A DNA stretch of 23,094 bases from Gammaproteobacteria bacterium UBA2810 (GCA_002351705.1 DEHC01000087.1:16367-39460); one strand, 5' to 3'; positions 14,358-21,939 are shown, counted from the stretch's first letter. Translations and numbers: made by a program. The notes: generated by a model from the letters alone, not told the origin.

Positions 14358-15835
14358 TGAATATCCTCTTTCTGACATCCGAGCTCTCCGGCATAGCGAA
14401 GACCGGCGGCCTTGCCGACGTCGCCAAGGCGCTCCCCAAGGAGCTCGCCCGCGAGGGGCACGTCACCCGCGTCGTGATGCCCTACTACTCGAGCATCAAC
14501 CCCGCGCTGCAGCCAGAGGTCCGCGGCACCTTCGTCCTCGCGACCGCCCCGAACGCCGCCGGCATCACCTACCAGGTCTACGAGCTCCCGGTCGCCGGGT
14601 TCACGGTCTGGCTGGTGAAGTGCGACAGGTATTTCGAGAGGCCCTGCCTCTATGACGATCACGGCGCGGCCTACCCGGACAACGGCGAGCGCTTCGCCTT
14701 CCTCGCCGCGGCTGCGCTCGACATCTGCGTGCATTTCAACTTCAGCCCGGACATCGTCCACTCGAACGACTGGCACACCGCCCTCGCGCCGATGATCCTC
14801 CGCACCCGCTACGGGCACACTCCCCTCTTCGCGAGGACCGGATCGGTCCTCACCATCCACAACGGATCGTTCCAGGGGGTCTATGACCGCGGGCAGCTCT
14901 GGCTCATCCCCGAGATCGCCTACAACTATCAGGCGGACATCAGCCAGGGCGGGAACAATGTGAATTTCCTCAAGTGCGGCGTACTCTACGCCGACCAGGT
15001 CAACACCGTAAGCCCGAGCTACGCGCAGGAGCTGATGACGACACTCGGCGGACACGGCATGTGCAGGATCTACCAGTACCGCGCCGAGAGCTTCCGCGGC
15101 ATCGTGAACGGCTGCGACTACACCGACTGGAACCCGGAGAGCGACCAGCTTATCCCGGTGAACTTCACGAGCGAGTCGCTTGAGTCGAAGAATACCTGCA
15201 AGCATGAGCTGCAGAAGCTCTGCGAGCTTCCGGTGTGCGATCTGCCGGTGTTCGGCATGGTCTGCCGCCTCACCGAGCAGAAGGGCATCAACCTCCTCCT
15301 CCCGGTTGTGGAGAAGTTCCTCTACCACCGCGTGGAGCTCATCATCCAGGGCTCCGGCGATCCGAGGCTCGAGGAGAGGCTGCAGCAGATCGCCGCGGCG
15401 CACCCGGACCGCTTCCACTACACGAGCGCGTTCGACAACCGCCTCGCGCACATGATCGAGGCGGGCTCCCAGTTCTTCCTCATGCCCTCGCTCTTCGAGC
15501 CCTGCGGCCTCAACCAGATGTACTCGCTCGCCTACGGCACCCTCCCCATCGTGAGGGCCGTCGGCGGGCTCAAGGACACCGTCATCGACTATGACCGCGA
15601 CCATGAGAACGCGACCGGATTCAGCTTCGCGGAGCCCGAGCCCATCTCGCTGCTCTCGAGCATGAGGCGCGCGCTGCTCTTCTACCTGCAGGAGCCGGAG
15701 GAGTACTACCGCCTGCAGTGCAACGCGATGAAAACCAGATACGAGTGGCGCGACTCCGCGGGGCACTACCTCGAGATGTACCGCGACGCGGCCGCGCTCC
15801 ACCAGGACCAGAGCCGGATGGGAGGCGGAAATTGA
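14357..15835 (+). CDS. glgA: Glycogen synthase GlgA
   Basis: The 492-residue GT5 glycosyltransferase extends alpha-1,4-glucan chains from ADP-glucose in the cytoplasm. The ADP-glucose-binding KTGGL is at 15-19, with HSNDWHTAL near 134-142 in the N-terminal Rossmann domain. The C-terminal domain has VCRLTEQKGI near 302-311 and the SLFEPCGLNQMYSLAYG signature with the conserved glutamate at E381. Length is normal for bacterial GlgA (about 477-495). It overlaps glgC by one base, and only two bases separate its stop from the lipoprotein start. No branching enzyme (glgB), debranching enzyme (glgX) or phosphorylase (glgP) is in the window, so the rest of the pathway must be elsewhere. Confidence 0.97.
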   Translation: MNILFLTSELSGIAKTGGLADVAKALPKELAREGHVTRVVMPYYSSINPALQPEVRGTFVLATAPNAAGITYQVYELPVAGFTVWLVKCDRYFERPCLYDDHGAAYPDNGERFAFLAAAALDICVHFNFSPDIVHSNDWHTALAPMILRTRYGHTPLFARTGSVLTIHNGSFQGVYDRGQLWLIPEIAYNYQADISQGGNNVNFLKCGVLYADQVNTVSPSYAQELMTTLGGHGMCRIYQYRAESFRGIVNGCDYTDWNPESDQLIPVNFTSESLESKNTCKHELQKLCELPVCDLPVFGMVCRLTEQKGINLLLPVVEKFLYHRVELIIQGSGDPRLEERLQQIAAAHPDRFHYTSAFDNRLAHMIEAGSQFFLMPSLFEPCGLNQMYSLAYGTLPIVRAVGGLKDTVIDYDRDHENATGFSFAEPEPISLLSSMRRALLFYLQEPEEYYRLQCNAMKTRYEWRDSAGHYLEMYRDAAALHQDQSRMGGGN

Positions 15836-15837
15836 GG

Positions 15838-16071
15838 ATGAAGTCATTGCTGTGCGCAGCAGCGGCGGCAGGAGCTCTTGTGCTCCTTGTCTCCTGCGGA
15901 AAGCCTGCTGCGGATCAGGGCGCAGCGGCGCCGCAGGCGGAGCAGGAGAGCGTCTCCCCGGGGCTCCAGCCCAGGAAAACCCTTGACAGTTTCAGAAACG
16001 CGGCAGACGCTGCCGTACAGGAGAGAGAGAATGGACTCAGAGAAGCAGATCAATATCTCAGCGAGCAATAG
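15838..16071 (+). CDS. Small lipoprotein in the glycogen operon
   Basis: The ATG at 15838 starts a 77-residue protein with a lipoprotein signal: Lys2, a Leu/Ala core, then the lipobox Leu17-Val18-Ser19-Cys20. The +2 residue is Gly, not Asp, which favours the outer membrane. The mature part has about 58 residues, Ala/Gln/Glu-rich and apparently disordered, then a short amphipathic helix ending SEQ. A longer frame opening at 15718 lies inside glgA and would hide the signal, so it is rejected. The start is two bases after the glgA stop, with GGGAGG a little far upstream. The last 41 bases overlap the GNAT gene in another frame. I know no glycogen-linked lipoprotein of this kind; it may be an entericidin-like or stress lipoprotein. 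Confidence 0.72.
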   Translation: MKSLLCAAAAAGALVLLVSCGKPAADQGAAAPQAEQESVSPGLQPRKTLDSFRNAADAAVQERENGLREADQYLSEQ

Positions 16072-16684
16072 CCCTAAGATCAGGCCTTTTAAGAACCGGG
16101 ACTTCCAGTGGCTGAGGGCCGATGTCTTCGGCTTCTGGAATTTCGGCGAGTTTACCCACCGCGTCTCATCGGCTGCCCTGCTTGCTGCCGCTGAGGCGGC
16201 AAGGAGCCTCGGCGAGTCAACCCTCGCCTTCACTGCCGAGTTCGATGGCGAGCCGGTCGGCTATCTCCTCGCCTCGGACCGCGGATCCCTCTCGCTGCGC
16301 ACCCCGGAGGTGTTCACCAACTACGCAAGGCGCCTCAGGAAGCGTCTCGCGACCAATGACTTCCACCGCGCCTACAAGGCCTACACCGACATCCTCCGCA
16401 CGCTCTACCCCGCAGAGTCCCCGTCTGACGCCGACTATGAGCTTGTCGCCCTCCTCGTTCCCGACGAGTACCGCGGGCTCGGCATCGCGCACAGCCTCGT
16501 CGCTAAGTTCGAGGAGCTCCTCAGGAACAACGGCAAGAAGTCCTACGCCGTAAGCTCAGCGGTAATCGAGGGCAGCCACTTCTTCGACGAGGGCTTCAAA
16601 ACGGTAGGCGAGAGCAAGGTCACCGTCGAGGTTCCGTCAGGATCAAAGGAGATTGTCTGCCGCCGCTACGTCAGGGAAATCTGA
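16031..16684 (+). CDS. GNAT-family N-acetyltransferase
   Basis: The 217-residue protein carries the GNAT acetyl-CoA-binding signature at 141-153 (LLVPDEYRGLGIA, with the R-G-x-G-x-A loop), followed by the helix SLVAKFEELL and a C-terminal strand-helix with HFFDEGF near 183-189. The N-terminal half is longer than usual, with an inserted helical segment (about 90-130) containing NYARRLRKRL and YTDILRTLYP. The substrate cannot be read from sequence. The start at 16031 is chosen because AGGAG lies 8-12 bases upstream. An upstream extension in the same frame (from 15878) only antisense-mirrors the lipoprotein reading frame and lacks a ribosome-binding site. The gene starts inside the lipoprotein gene in another frame and is the last of the glg operon, before a perfect terminator hairpin. 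Confidence 0.85.
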   Translation: MDSEKQINISASNSPKIRPFKNRDFQWLRADVFGFWNFGEFTHRVSSAALLAAAEAARSLGESTLAFTAEFDGEPVGYLLASDRGSLSLRTPEVFTNYARRLRKRLATNDFHRAYKAYTDILRTLYPAESPSDADYELVALLVPDEYRGLGIAHSLVAKFEELLRNNGKKSYAVSSAVIEGSHFFDEGFKTVGESKVTVEVPSGSKEIVCRRYVREI

Positions 16685-16712
16685 TAAAGCTGAGGAAGGA
16701 CCTGATGAAATC

Positions 16713-16740
16713 AAAGGCCCGGACTGATGTCCGGGCCTTT
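16713..16740. terminator. Bidirectional terminator between the glycogen operon and the LtaS-like gene
   Basis: A perfect 12-base-pair stem (AAAGGCCCGGAC, loop TGAT, GTCCGGGCCTTT) stands between two convergent genes, with T-rich sequence on the plus side and a short T-run from the stem itself on the minus side. It can serve both transcripts. Confidence 0.9.
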
Positions 16741-16767
16741 TCCGTTTCAGTACAGGCTCACGCGGGA

Positions 16768-18801
16768 CTATTCCTTCTTCTCCCTGAGGTTCACCGCGGC
16801 GTAGCGGTAGTACCAGTCAAGGAGCAGCTCGAAGGATCTCGCCTTCCGGCAGTCAGCGTCACCGGCGGGAACCGGCCTCCCCGGATCAAGCTCCAGATCA
16901 TCAGGCCTCTTCAGGTACATCCCCGTCCAGGAGAAGGCCGGCTCGAATATGAGGCAGGCCTTGCCGTTTATCTCGCTTATCATCCCGTTGAAGGCAAAGG
17001 AGGGCTCGCAGCCTCCGGAGAGGAGGTCGCAGCCCGGGTAGACATAGGAGGAGCCGGGGAGCGCCCTCGCGTAGAGCGTCGGGAATATCGCCATCTGCGA
17101 GCCGAACCGGTCCTTCTCATAGTCCGCGCCGGCGCGGTACTTCTCCGGCACATAGATCCAGAACGGCACCGAGTGCCCGAGGAGCGCCTCAGAGGTGTCG
17201 GTGTAGTTGAGCCCCCTCACGTTATGATCGCCCGTAAAGGCGATGACGGTGTCATCCTTCCCGCTCCCTTTGAGCTCGTCCGCGATGAAGGAGCCGAGCG
17301 TGTCGTTCGCGTAGCGGAAGGTCCGGTACATCTGCCTGATGTCAGGGAGGGGGAAGCGCCTCTTCGCGGCCTCCGGCACCTCGAAATCCGCGCCGTGATA
17401 GTCCGCGGGGACCAGGTATGGGCCGTGGTTCGTGGTGGAGAGCATCAGGATGAAGACCTTCTCGCCGCTCTTCCGCGCCCTCGCGAGGCGGTCCTTCGCG
17501 AAGCGGAACATGAAGCCGTCAGGGATGCCCCAGGCGCCGGCCTTCGCCTCGGGGTAGGCGTTCTCGATATTGTGCTCGTCATCGATCTCGTCGAAGCCGA
17601 GGAAGGTGAGGAACTCGCCGATATTGCGCCAGGCGGCGGAGCCCGAGGTGATGAAGACGAGCTTATAGCCCTTTTCCCTGAAAGGCCTCACCGCGTTGAA
17701 GAGGAAAGGCGATCTTTTCGCGTCCGAGACGCTCACCTCAAGCCTCGGTCCGCGGATGAGGAGGCGCGCGAGGGTGTCCATGGTGCCGTCGCCCTCGGAG
17801 AGGAAGTTCCTGAAATAGTATCCCTGCCCGAGCACGCCGCGGAGGCTCCCCATGAGGTCAAATGACTTGGGATCGTCATAGCGGAGCATGTGGGTGCTCA
17901 TGCTCTCCATCACCGCAAAGACCACATCAGGGGAGTCCTGAAGGCGGCGGCTCTCTCCCGGGACAGTGTGCCGGAAGGACTTCGCGGGATCCGTACGGTC
18001 AGCCTCGATGCCGGTATCCTTCGCGAGGCGCGCGAGCTCGTCCCAGCCTGCCTCAGGGAGCTTCTGGGTCTTCAGGCGGTCTCCCGCCGCCCAGTAAAAG
18101 GCGAGCATGGAGTTCGGGAGCGCCATGTTGACCGCGCGGAAGCGGCTTGCCGCCGCGTCGTTCCTGCGGAGCGGGAACTTCCCCAAAGATCCGCGGGTGC
18201 CGACGGCATAGACCGCGATGACCGCAATGACGACGACTCCGGCGAGCGCCTTGCCCCATGACGCACCGGTGTTCCAGGGAAGGCGCGCGGAGGAGAAGAG
18301 CCGGTCAGCCTTCCGGAAAACGAATATAAGAAGGATGAGGCCGAGGAATACCGCAATAAGTCCCTTCCCGAGCGGATAGTCATGGATGACGGTCTTCATC
18401 ACCGCCACCGCGTCCTCGTCAAAGGCGCTGAAGATGAAGACGTCGATATAGCTGTTGTAGGTGCGGTAGAAATAGAAGTTGATGACGGAAAAGACCGTGA
18501 GGGCGAATACCGTGATCACCCCGCCCGCGGTGAAGGCGGTGCCGACCGTCCGGGGGCTCCTCAAAGCGGAGCCGATGAGCATAATAAGAAGGAACGGCGA
18601 GAAGGTGAGTGTGAACGCTCTGATATCATAGAGGGTGCCCGTCCTGAAGACATCGTACTTTTCCGCTCCGGTGAGCTTTCCGAGATCCTCCGCAGCGAAT
18701 GACTCAAGCATGAGGTATCTCGAGACAGCAGATATAAGCAGGAAAAGCGCTGCCGTAAAGGCTAGCGAGCAGATGATCCTTGCAGGGCCGTACTGGCGCA
18801 T
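16768..18801 (-). CDS. LtaS/OpgB-type phosphoglycerol transferase (alkaline phosphatase superfamily membrane enzyme)
   Basis: The 677-residue protein has about five N-terminal membrane helices (near 8-29, 62-79, 88-112, 147-163 and 184-201), a linker, and a periplasmic sulfatase-fold domain. Visible metal-site residues are E299 (FAVMES), nucleophile T340 (SEGDGTMDTL), H459 (TTNHGPY) and D524-H525 (TGDHN). This is the lipoteichoic-acid-synthase layout, used in Gram-negatives by OpgB and related enzymes that transfer phosphoglycerol or phosphoethanolamine to periplasmic glucans or lipids. Which acceptor is used here cannot be told. The C-terminal part carries several cysteines (in GCDLL, GGCEP, DADCRKA) that may form disulfides. 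It is divergent from trmN, with 54 bases between starts, and convergent with the glg operon. Confidence 0.88.
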   Translation of the reverse strand: MRQYGPARIICSLAFTAALFLLISAVSRYLMLESFAAEDLGKLTGAEKYDVFRTGTLYDIRAFTLTFSPFLLIMLIGSALRSPRTVGTAFTAGGVITVFALTVFSVINFYFYRTYNSYIDVFIFSAFDEDAVAVMKTVIHDYPLGKGLIAVFLGLILLIFVFRKADRLFSSARLPWNTGASWGKALAGVVVIAVIAVYAVGTRGSLGKFPLRRNDAAASRFRAVNMALPNSMLAFYWAAGDRLKTQKLPEAGWDELARLAKDTGIEADRTDPAKSFRHTVPGESRRLQDSPDVVFAVMESMSTHMLRYDDPKSFDLMGSLRGVLGQGYYFRNFLSEGDGTMDTLARLLIRGPRLEVSVSDAKRSPFLFNAVRPFREKGYKLVFITSGSAAWRNIGEFLTFLGFDEIDDEHNIENAYPEAKAGAWGIPDGFMFRFAKDRLARARKSGEKVFILMLSTTNHGPYLVPADYHGADFEVPEAAKRRFPLPDIRQMYRTFRYANDTLGSFIADELKGSGKDDTVIAFTGDHNVRGLNYTDTSEALLGHSVPFWIYVPEKYRAGADYEKDRFGSQMAIFPTLYARALPGSSYVYPGCDLLSGGCEPSFAFNGMISEINGKACLIFEPAFSWTGMYLKRPDDLELDPGRPVPAGDADCRKARSFELLLDWYYRYAAVNLREKKE

Positions 18802-18855
18802 GGCAATAGTTCCTCAGGTGTAAATCCTCAAAATTATATTCCGGGAGGCAGTCTT

Positions 18856-19605
18856 TTGGGAAAAAGTTTCTTCAGATTCAGGCATTTCGAGGTGAGGCAG
18901 GAGCGCGCCGGCATGAAGGTCTCAACTGACAGCGTGCTGCTCTCCTGCCTCGCGGACCTCGGGAAGCCCCGGAGGATCCTCGACATCGGGACCGGAACAG
19001 GGCTCCTCGCCCTCCTCTCTGCGGAGAAGTACCCTGAAGCTCTCGTCACCGGAGTCGAGATTGAGGAAGGGGCGTACCTCGACGCCCTGGGAAATTTCGC
19101 TGCGTCGCCCTATTCAGAAAGGCTCACGGCGGTGCACGGCGACATCAGGGAGCTCAGAGACGAAGAATTTGACGCCGTAATCGTGAACCCTCCCTATTTT
19201 ACGGGGAACAGCCAGGAGCTCCGGAGCGAGGAGCGGCGGACCGCACGGCAGGACGCGACTCTCACGGACAGGGATCTGAGGGACGCGGCGGTGAGGCTCC
19301 TCAGGGAGGACGGGATATTCGCGATCTGCCTCCCGCCGCTCCGAGCACCGTCATTTCTCCGGGCGGCAGGGGGAGTACTTGCGCCAGCGGAGGAGATTTC
19401 CCTGATTCCGCGAGAGGGAAAGGAGGAGTACCTCCGGATAATCACCCTCCGGAGGACTGGATCCGGAGCCACGTGCGCGAGAAGAACCTTCACTGTACGG
19501 AGCGCAGACGGCTCCTACAGCCGTGAGTACCTTGAGGCGACAGACGGGATATTCCTCACCAGGGAGCAGAAGGCGGCGCTCAGGCGGGAGCTCGGAAAAG
19601 GCTGA
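18856..19605 (+). CDS. trmN: tRNA1(Val) (adenine-37-N6)-methyltransferase TrmN
   Basis: The 249-residue class I methyltransferase matches YfiC/TrmN of E. coli, which puts N6-methyl on A37 of tRNA-Val. It opens with FRFRHFEVRQ, like FTFKQFFV in E. coli, then AMKV-type GMKVSTDSVLLSC near 19-31. The SAM loop LDIGTGTGLLALL is near 42-54, and the adenine-specific NPPY motif is at about 111-114. The end (SYSREYLEATDGIF) matches the E. coli NYSEAYTALTQAFY. The start is a TTG at 18856-18858 with GGGAGG about seven bases upstream; no ATG is nearby. It is divergent from the LtaS-like gene. TrmB is also present in the window, but not adjacent. Confidence 0.92.
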   Translation: MGKSFFRFRHFEVRQERAGMKVSTDSVLLSCLADLGKPRRILDIGTGTGLLALLSAEKYPEALVTGVEIEEGAYLDALGNFAASPYSERLTAVHGDIRELRDEEFDAVIVNPPYFTGNSQELRSEERRTARQDATLTDRDLRDAAVRLLREDGIFAICLPPLRAPSFLRAAGGVLAPAEEISLIPREGKEEYLRIITLRRTGSGATCARRTFTVRSADGSYSREYLEATDGIFLTREQKAALRRELGKG

Positions 19606-19682
19606 CGAGCGCCATGACTCCCTGCCCTGAAGGCGGGAAGAGCAGTGAAAATGAAAAAATCATGAAAAAATCTTCAAAAGGG

Positions 19683-19711
19683 CTTTAAATTCATTAAAAA
19701 TCGTGTAAAAT
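19683..19711 (+). promoter_or_regulatory. Promoter of tRNA-Trp
   Basis: -10 TAAAAT (19706-19711) is a good match. The -35 is weak (CTTTAA at 19683-19688 with a 17-base spacer, or TTTAAA at 16). The sequence is AT-rich, and the bases between the -10 and the tRNA are GC-rich (GAACGCGC), as for many stable-RNA promoters. Confidence 0.5.
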
Positions 19712-19723
19712 AGAACGCGCTAC

Positions 19724-19800
19724 AGGGGAATAGCTCTTAACGGTAGAGCGGCGGTCTCCAAAACCGAAGGTTGTGAGTTCGAATCTTACTTCCCCTGCCA
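19724..19800 (+). tRNA. tRNA-Trp (CCA)
   Basis: A 77-base cloverleaf with perfect acceptor stem AGGGGAA/TTCCCCT and encoded CCA. The anticodon loop CTCCAAA carries anticodon CCA. The D-stem is GCTC/GAGC and the T-stem GTGAG/CTTAC with one G-T wobble. The top pair of the anticodon stem (G27-A43) does not pair. It closely resembles E. coli tRNA-Trp. Confidence 0.95.
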
Positions 19801-19896
19801 TTTCAGAATTGTTTTCCCCCTCGGTCCTTCCATCATTCTGCACTGTTTTTGTTATGTAATTTCACCGCCTTGATCATTGATTCCTGCGGAAATTTT

Positions 19897-19926
19897 TTGA
19901 CACTACTCACAAAAATTATATATTAT
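19897..19926 (+). promoter_or_regulatory. Strong promoter-like sequence far upstream of pyrB
   Basis: TTGACA at 19897-19902 is a perfect -35. TATATT (spacer 16) or TATTAT (spacer 18) give good -10 choices. The start would be about 405 bases before the pyrB ATG, implying a long leader or a separate small RNA. No closer good promoter to pyrB was found. Confidence 0.5.
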
Positions 19927-20181
19927 ATAATTGCGGTTCAGATAATCAGACGGCCTTTCAGTTTTAACAGTTTTTGTACTGCAGACAGCAAAGAATGTAT
20001 TTTTCTTAAGCAGCTTACAGTTCACATTTCTGTTAAGAAGTCGTTCGAGGACGAGCTGAAAGCAATTAAAACCAAGAATAGATCCGGCGCTGTTTCATGC
20101 GAAAACATCCGGATTTTTAACGCCAGCATGCGGATATACCGGTGTTCATAGTATAAGCACTTGTTTTCTGCAGGCAATCTG

Positions 20182-20223
20182 ATGCGCAAGAGATTTTTTG
20201 ATCAGTACCGTGTACTGGTCTGA
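20182..20223 (+). CDS. Possible 13-codon leader peptide upstream of pyrBI
   Basis: ATG at 20182 opens a 13-residue frame (MRKRFFDQYRVLV) ending in TGA at 20221-20223. A T-run (20194-20199) lies inside it, and its second half is a perfect hairpin, GATCAGTAC / GTACTGGTC (one T-G pair). A weak AGG precedes it. E. coli pyrBI uses a leader peptide with U-rich stretches whose transcription slows at low UTP, so the arrangement is suggestive. But the hairpin is not followed by a T-tract, so it is not a standard attenuator. Confidence 0.25.
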   Translation: MRKRFFDQYRVLV

Positions 20224-20341
20224 AAGCTGTTGAAAATTGTTTAATTCCGCGTAGCATGCCGGACTGCCGACATTTTACAAAGATGACTGCAGTTTTCAGT
20301 AAAAAGGTAGTAAAACTAAGAAATCCCTGGAGAACTCTCAC

Positions 20342-21265
20342 ATGGCCAACCCTCTTTACGGCAGGGACATAATATCCATATCTGAACTTACCCGTCCTGA
20401 AATCGAGCTAGTGCTCGACACGGCAAAGCGCCTCAAGGAACACCCGGATCACACGCTCCTTAAGGACCGCGTAATCGCAAGCTGCTTCTTCGAGGCCTCC
20501 ACCCGCACCAGGCTCTCGTTCGAGACCTCGATCCACCGCCTCGGCGGGCAGGTAATCGGCTTCTCCGACGCATCGAACACCTCGATGAGCAAGAAGGGCG
20601 AGACCTTCGCCGACACCATCAGGATCATCACCTCCTACGCCGACGCCCTTGTCATGCGCCATCCCCAGGAAGGCGCCGCAAGGCTCGCCGCCGAGGTGTC
20701 AAAGGTTCCGGTCATCAACGCGGGAGACGGCTCCAACCAGCACCCCTCCCAGACGCTGCTTGATCTCTTCACCATCTTCGAGACCCAGGGACGCCTGGAC
20801 AACCTCAGCATCGCCTTCGTCGGCGACCTGAAGTACGGCCGCACCGTCCACTCACTCGCCCAGGCACTCTGCCACTTCGGCGCGAAGCTCCACTTCGTCG
20901 CCCCTAAGCAGCTCGCCATGCCCGACTACCTGGTTGACGAGCTCAAGGAAAAGGGGCTCGTCTGCGAGTTCCATGACAGCATCGAGGAAATCCTCCCCGA
21001 GCTCGACATCCTCTACATGACCAGGGTGCAGCGCGAGCGCTTCGACGAGAGCGAGTACCACAGCATCGCCTCGAAGTTCATTCTCCGCGCCGCGACTCTC
21101 CGCGACGCGAAGAAGAACCTCAAGGTCCTTCACCCGCTGCCCCGCATCGACGAGATCACCCAGGATGTCGACGATACGCCTTACGCATACTATTTCCAGC
21201 AGGCCGCGAACGGCGTCTTCGCCCGCGAGGCCCTGCTTGCCCTGGTCATGAACGAGGAGGTCTGA
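20342..21265 (+). CDS. pyrB: Aspartate carbamoyltransferase catalytic chain PyrB
   Basis: The 307-residue chain joins carbamoyl phosphate and aspartate to form carbamoyl aspartate, the first committed pyrimidine step. The carbamoyl-phosphate loop FFEASTRTR is at 49-57 (S53-T-R-T-R). SKKGE with K84 is near 83-87, MRHPQ with R106 and H107 at 105-109, QHPSQ with H134 at 133-137, RVQRER near 228-233 and HPLPR with the aspartate-binding region at 264-268. Length is normal (E. coli 311). It is immediately followed by pyrI with no gap; the two chains form the c6r6 holoenzyme. A long AT-rich leader upstream may regulate it. Confidence 0.97.
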   Translation: MANPLYGRDIISISELTRPEIELVLDTAKRLKEHPDHTLLKDRVIASCFFEASTRTRLSFETSIHRLGGQVIGFSDASNTSMSKKGETFADTIRIITSYADALVMRHPQEGAARLAAEVSKVPVINAGDGSNQHPSQTLLDLFTIFETQGRLDNLSIAFVGDLKYGRTVHSLAQALCHFGAKLHFVAPKQLAMPDYLVDELKEKGLVCEFHDSIEEILPELDILYMTRVQRERFDESEYHSIASKFILRAATLRDAKKNLKVLHPLPRIDEITQDVDDTPYAYYFQQAANGVFAREALLALVMNEEV

Positions 21266-21763
21266 ATGTCAGATACTGAGAAGAAGGATTACGGGACGCT
21301 CAAGGTTGAGGCCATCAGGAACGGCTCCGTAATCGACCATATCCCGGCAGGAAGGGCCCTCCAGATCCTGAGGCACTTCAAGATCCTGAGGCAGGCCGCG
21401 ACCGAGCAGATCCCCATCACCGTGGGGCTCAACCTCTCATCGAACAGGAGCGGCACCAAGGACATCATCAAGATCGGCGACTACTTCCTTGATCAGAAGC
21501 AGGTCAACCAGCTTGCGTTCCTCGCCCCGGGCTCGACAATCAACATCATCAAGGACTACAAGGTCGTCGAGAAGCTGAGGCCCTCGCTCCCCGAGCGCGT
21601 CACGGGCGTCTTCGCCTGCCCCAACGCGAACTGCATCACCAACAGGGAGAACACCGTCGACACCTGCTTCACGGTCTATGAGTCCAAGGGCGAGGTCATG
21701 ATGAAGTGCCATTACTGCGAGAAGGCCTTCAGCCAGGACATCGTCTGCAAGAACCTGAAGTAA
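21266..21763 (+). CDS. pyrI: Aspartate carbamoyltransferase regulatory chain PyrI
   Basis: The 165-residue chain binds CTP and ATP and gives the enzyme allosteric control. The N-terminal nucleotide-binding part has LKVEAIRNGSVIDHIP at 12-27 and GLNLSSNRSGTKDIIKI near 54-70. The C-terminal zinc domain has C118, C123, C148 and C151, matching the four zinc cysteines of E. coli PyrI (spacing C-x4-C, C-x2-C). It is slightly longer than E. coli (153). The ATG directly follows the pyrB stop, with GAGGAGG inside the end of pyrB as its ribosome-binding site. A hairpin terminator follows. Confidence 0.97.
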   Translation: MSDTEKKDYGTLKVEAIRNGSVIDHIPAGRALQILRHFKILRQAATEQIPITVGLNLSSNRSGTKDIIKIGDYFLDQKQVNQLAFLAPGSTINIIKDYKVVEKLRPSLPERVTGVFACPNANCITNRENTVDTCFTVYESKGEVMMKCHYCEKAFSQDIVCKNLK

Positions 21764-21772
21764 AAGTTTTCC

Positions 21773-21790
21773 GGGGAGCCGGGGCTCCCC
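21773..21790 (+). terminator. First hairpin after pyrI
   Basis: GGGGAGC and GCTCCCC pair over seven bases with loop CGGG, beginning nine bases after the pyrI stop. No T-tract follows (ATTGAATT), so it may protect the 3' end or assist the next hairpin. Confidence 0.5.
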
Positions 21791-21806
21791 ATTGAATTCA
21801 GAGGAG

Positions 21807-21827
21807 AAGGCGCCCGCGGCGCCTTTT
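21807..21827 (+). terminator. Terminator of pyrBI
   Basis: AAGGCGCC and GGCGCCTT pair perfectly over eight bases with loop CGC, and the stem runs into TTTT. It lies just downstream of the first hairpin and about 110 bases before purM. Confidence 0.8.
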
Positions 21828-21898
21828 CAGAGGAAAAGGCCGGTTCAGGCATACATGCGCATTGGAGCGGGAATGCGGCACGAATATGCCAAGTCCTG

Positions 21899-21904
21899 TA
21901 AAAT
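21899..21904 (+). promoter_or_regulatory. Possible -10 element for purM
   Basis: TAAAAT sits 35 bases before the purM start. The -35 region at 17 bases (CGGCAC) is poor. No PurR-type palindrome is seen nearby. Confidence 0.4.
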
Positions 21905-21939
21905 AGCAGCCGGAACTGGTCATCATTTTTGAGGTTACT

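Larger units (their letters stand above)
19801..20341. other. AT-rich intergenic or leader region upstream of pyrBI
   Basis: This 541-base stretch is far more AT-rich than the rest of the window and has no convincing full-length gene. It holds a promoter-like TTGACA (19897-19902) with TATATT (19919-19924) or TATTAT (19921-19926) downstream, a small leader-like reading frame at 20182-20223, and a nine-pair hairpin at 20200-20220. Just before pyrB, TGGAG lies about ten bases from the ATG. A 100-codon frame at 19849-20151 is judged spurious because it lacks a ribosome-binding site and family features. Confidence 0.6.

Noticed and set aside
14297..15847. 516-codon open frame on the minus strand opposite glgA
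   Set aside because: It is the antisense shadow of a well-supported glgA in GC-rich DNA, lacks family features and starts beyond the gene end.
19849..20151. 100-codon plus-strand frame in the AT-rich region
   Set aside because: No ribosome-binding site, odd composition and no recognisable motif. It probably arises by chance in non-coding sequence.
20200..20220. Hairpin as an intrinsic terminator
   Set aside because: The T-run lies before the stem, not after it, and on the other strand an A-run follows, so it does not fit a terminator on either strand.
21892..21903. 12-base match AGTCCTGTAAAA between the purM and dapA upstream regions
   Set aside because: Many 12-base matches are expected by chance in 23 kb on two strands, and the element sits at different promoter positions in the two cases.
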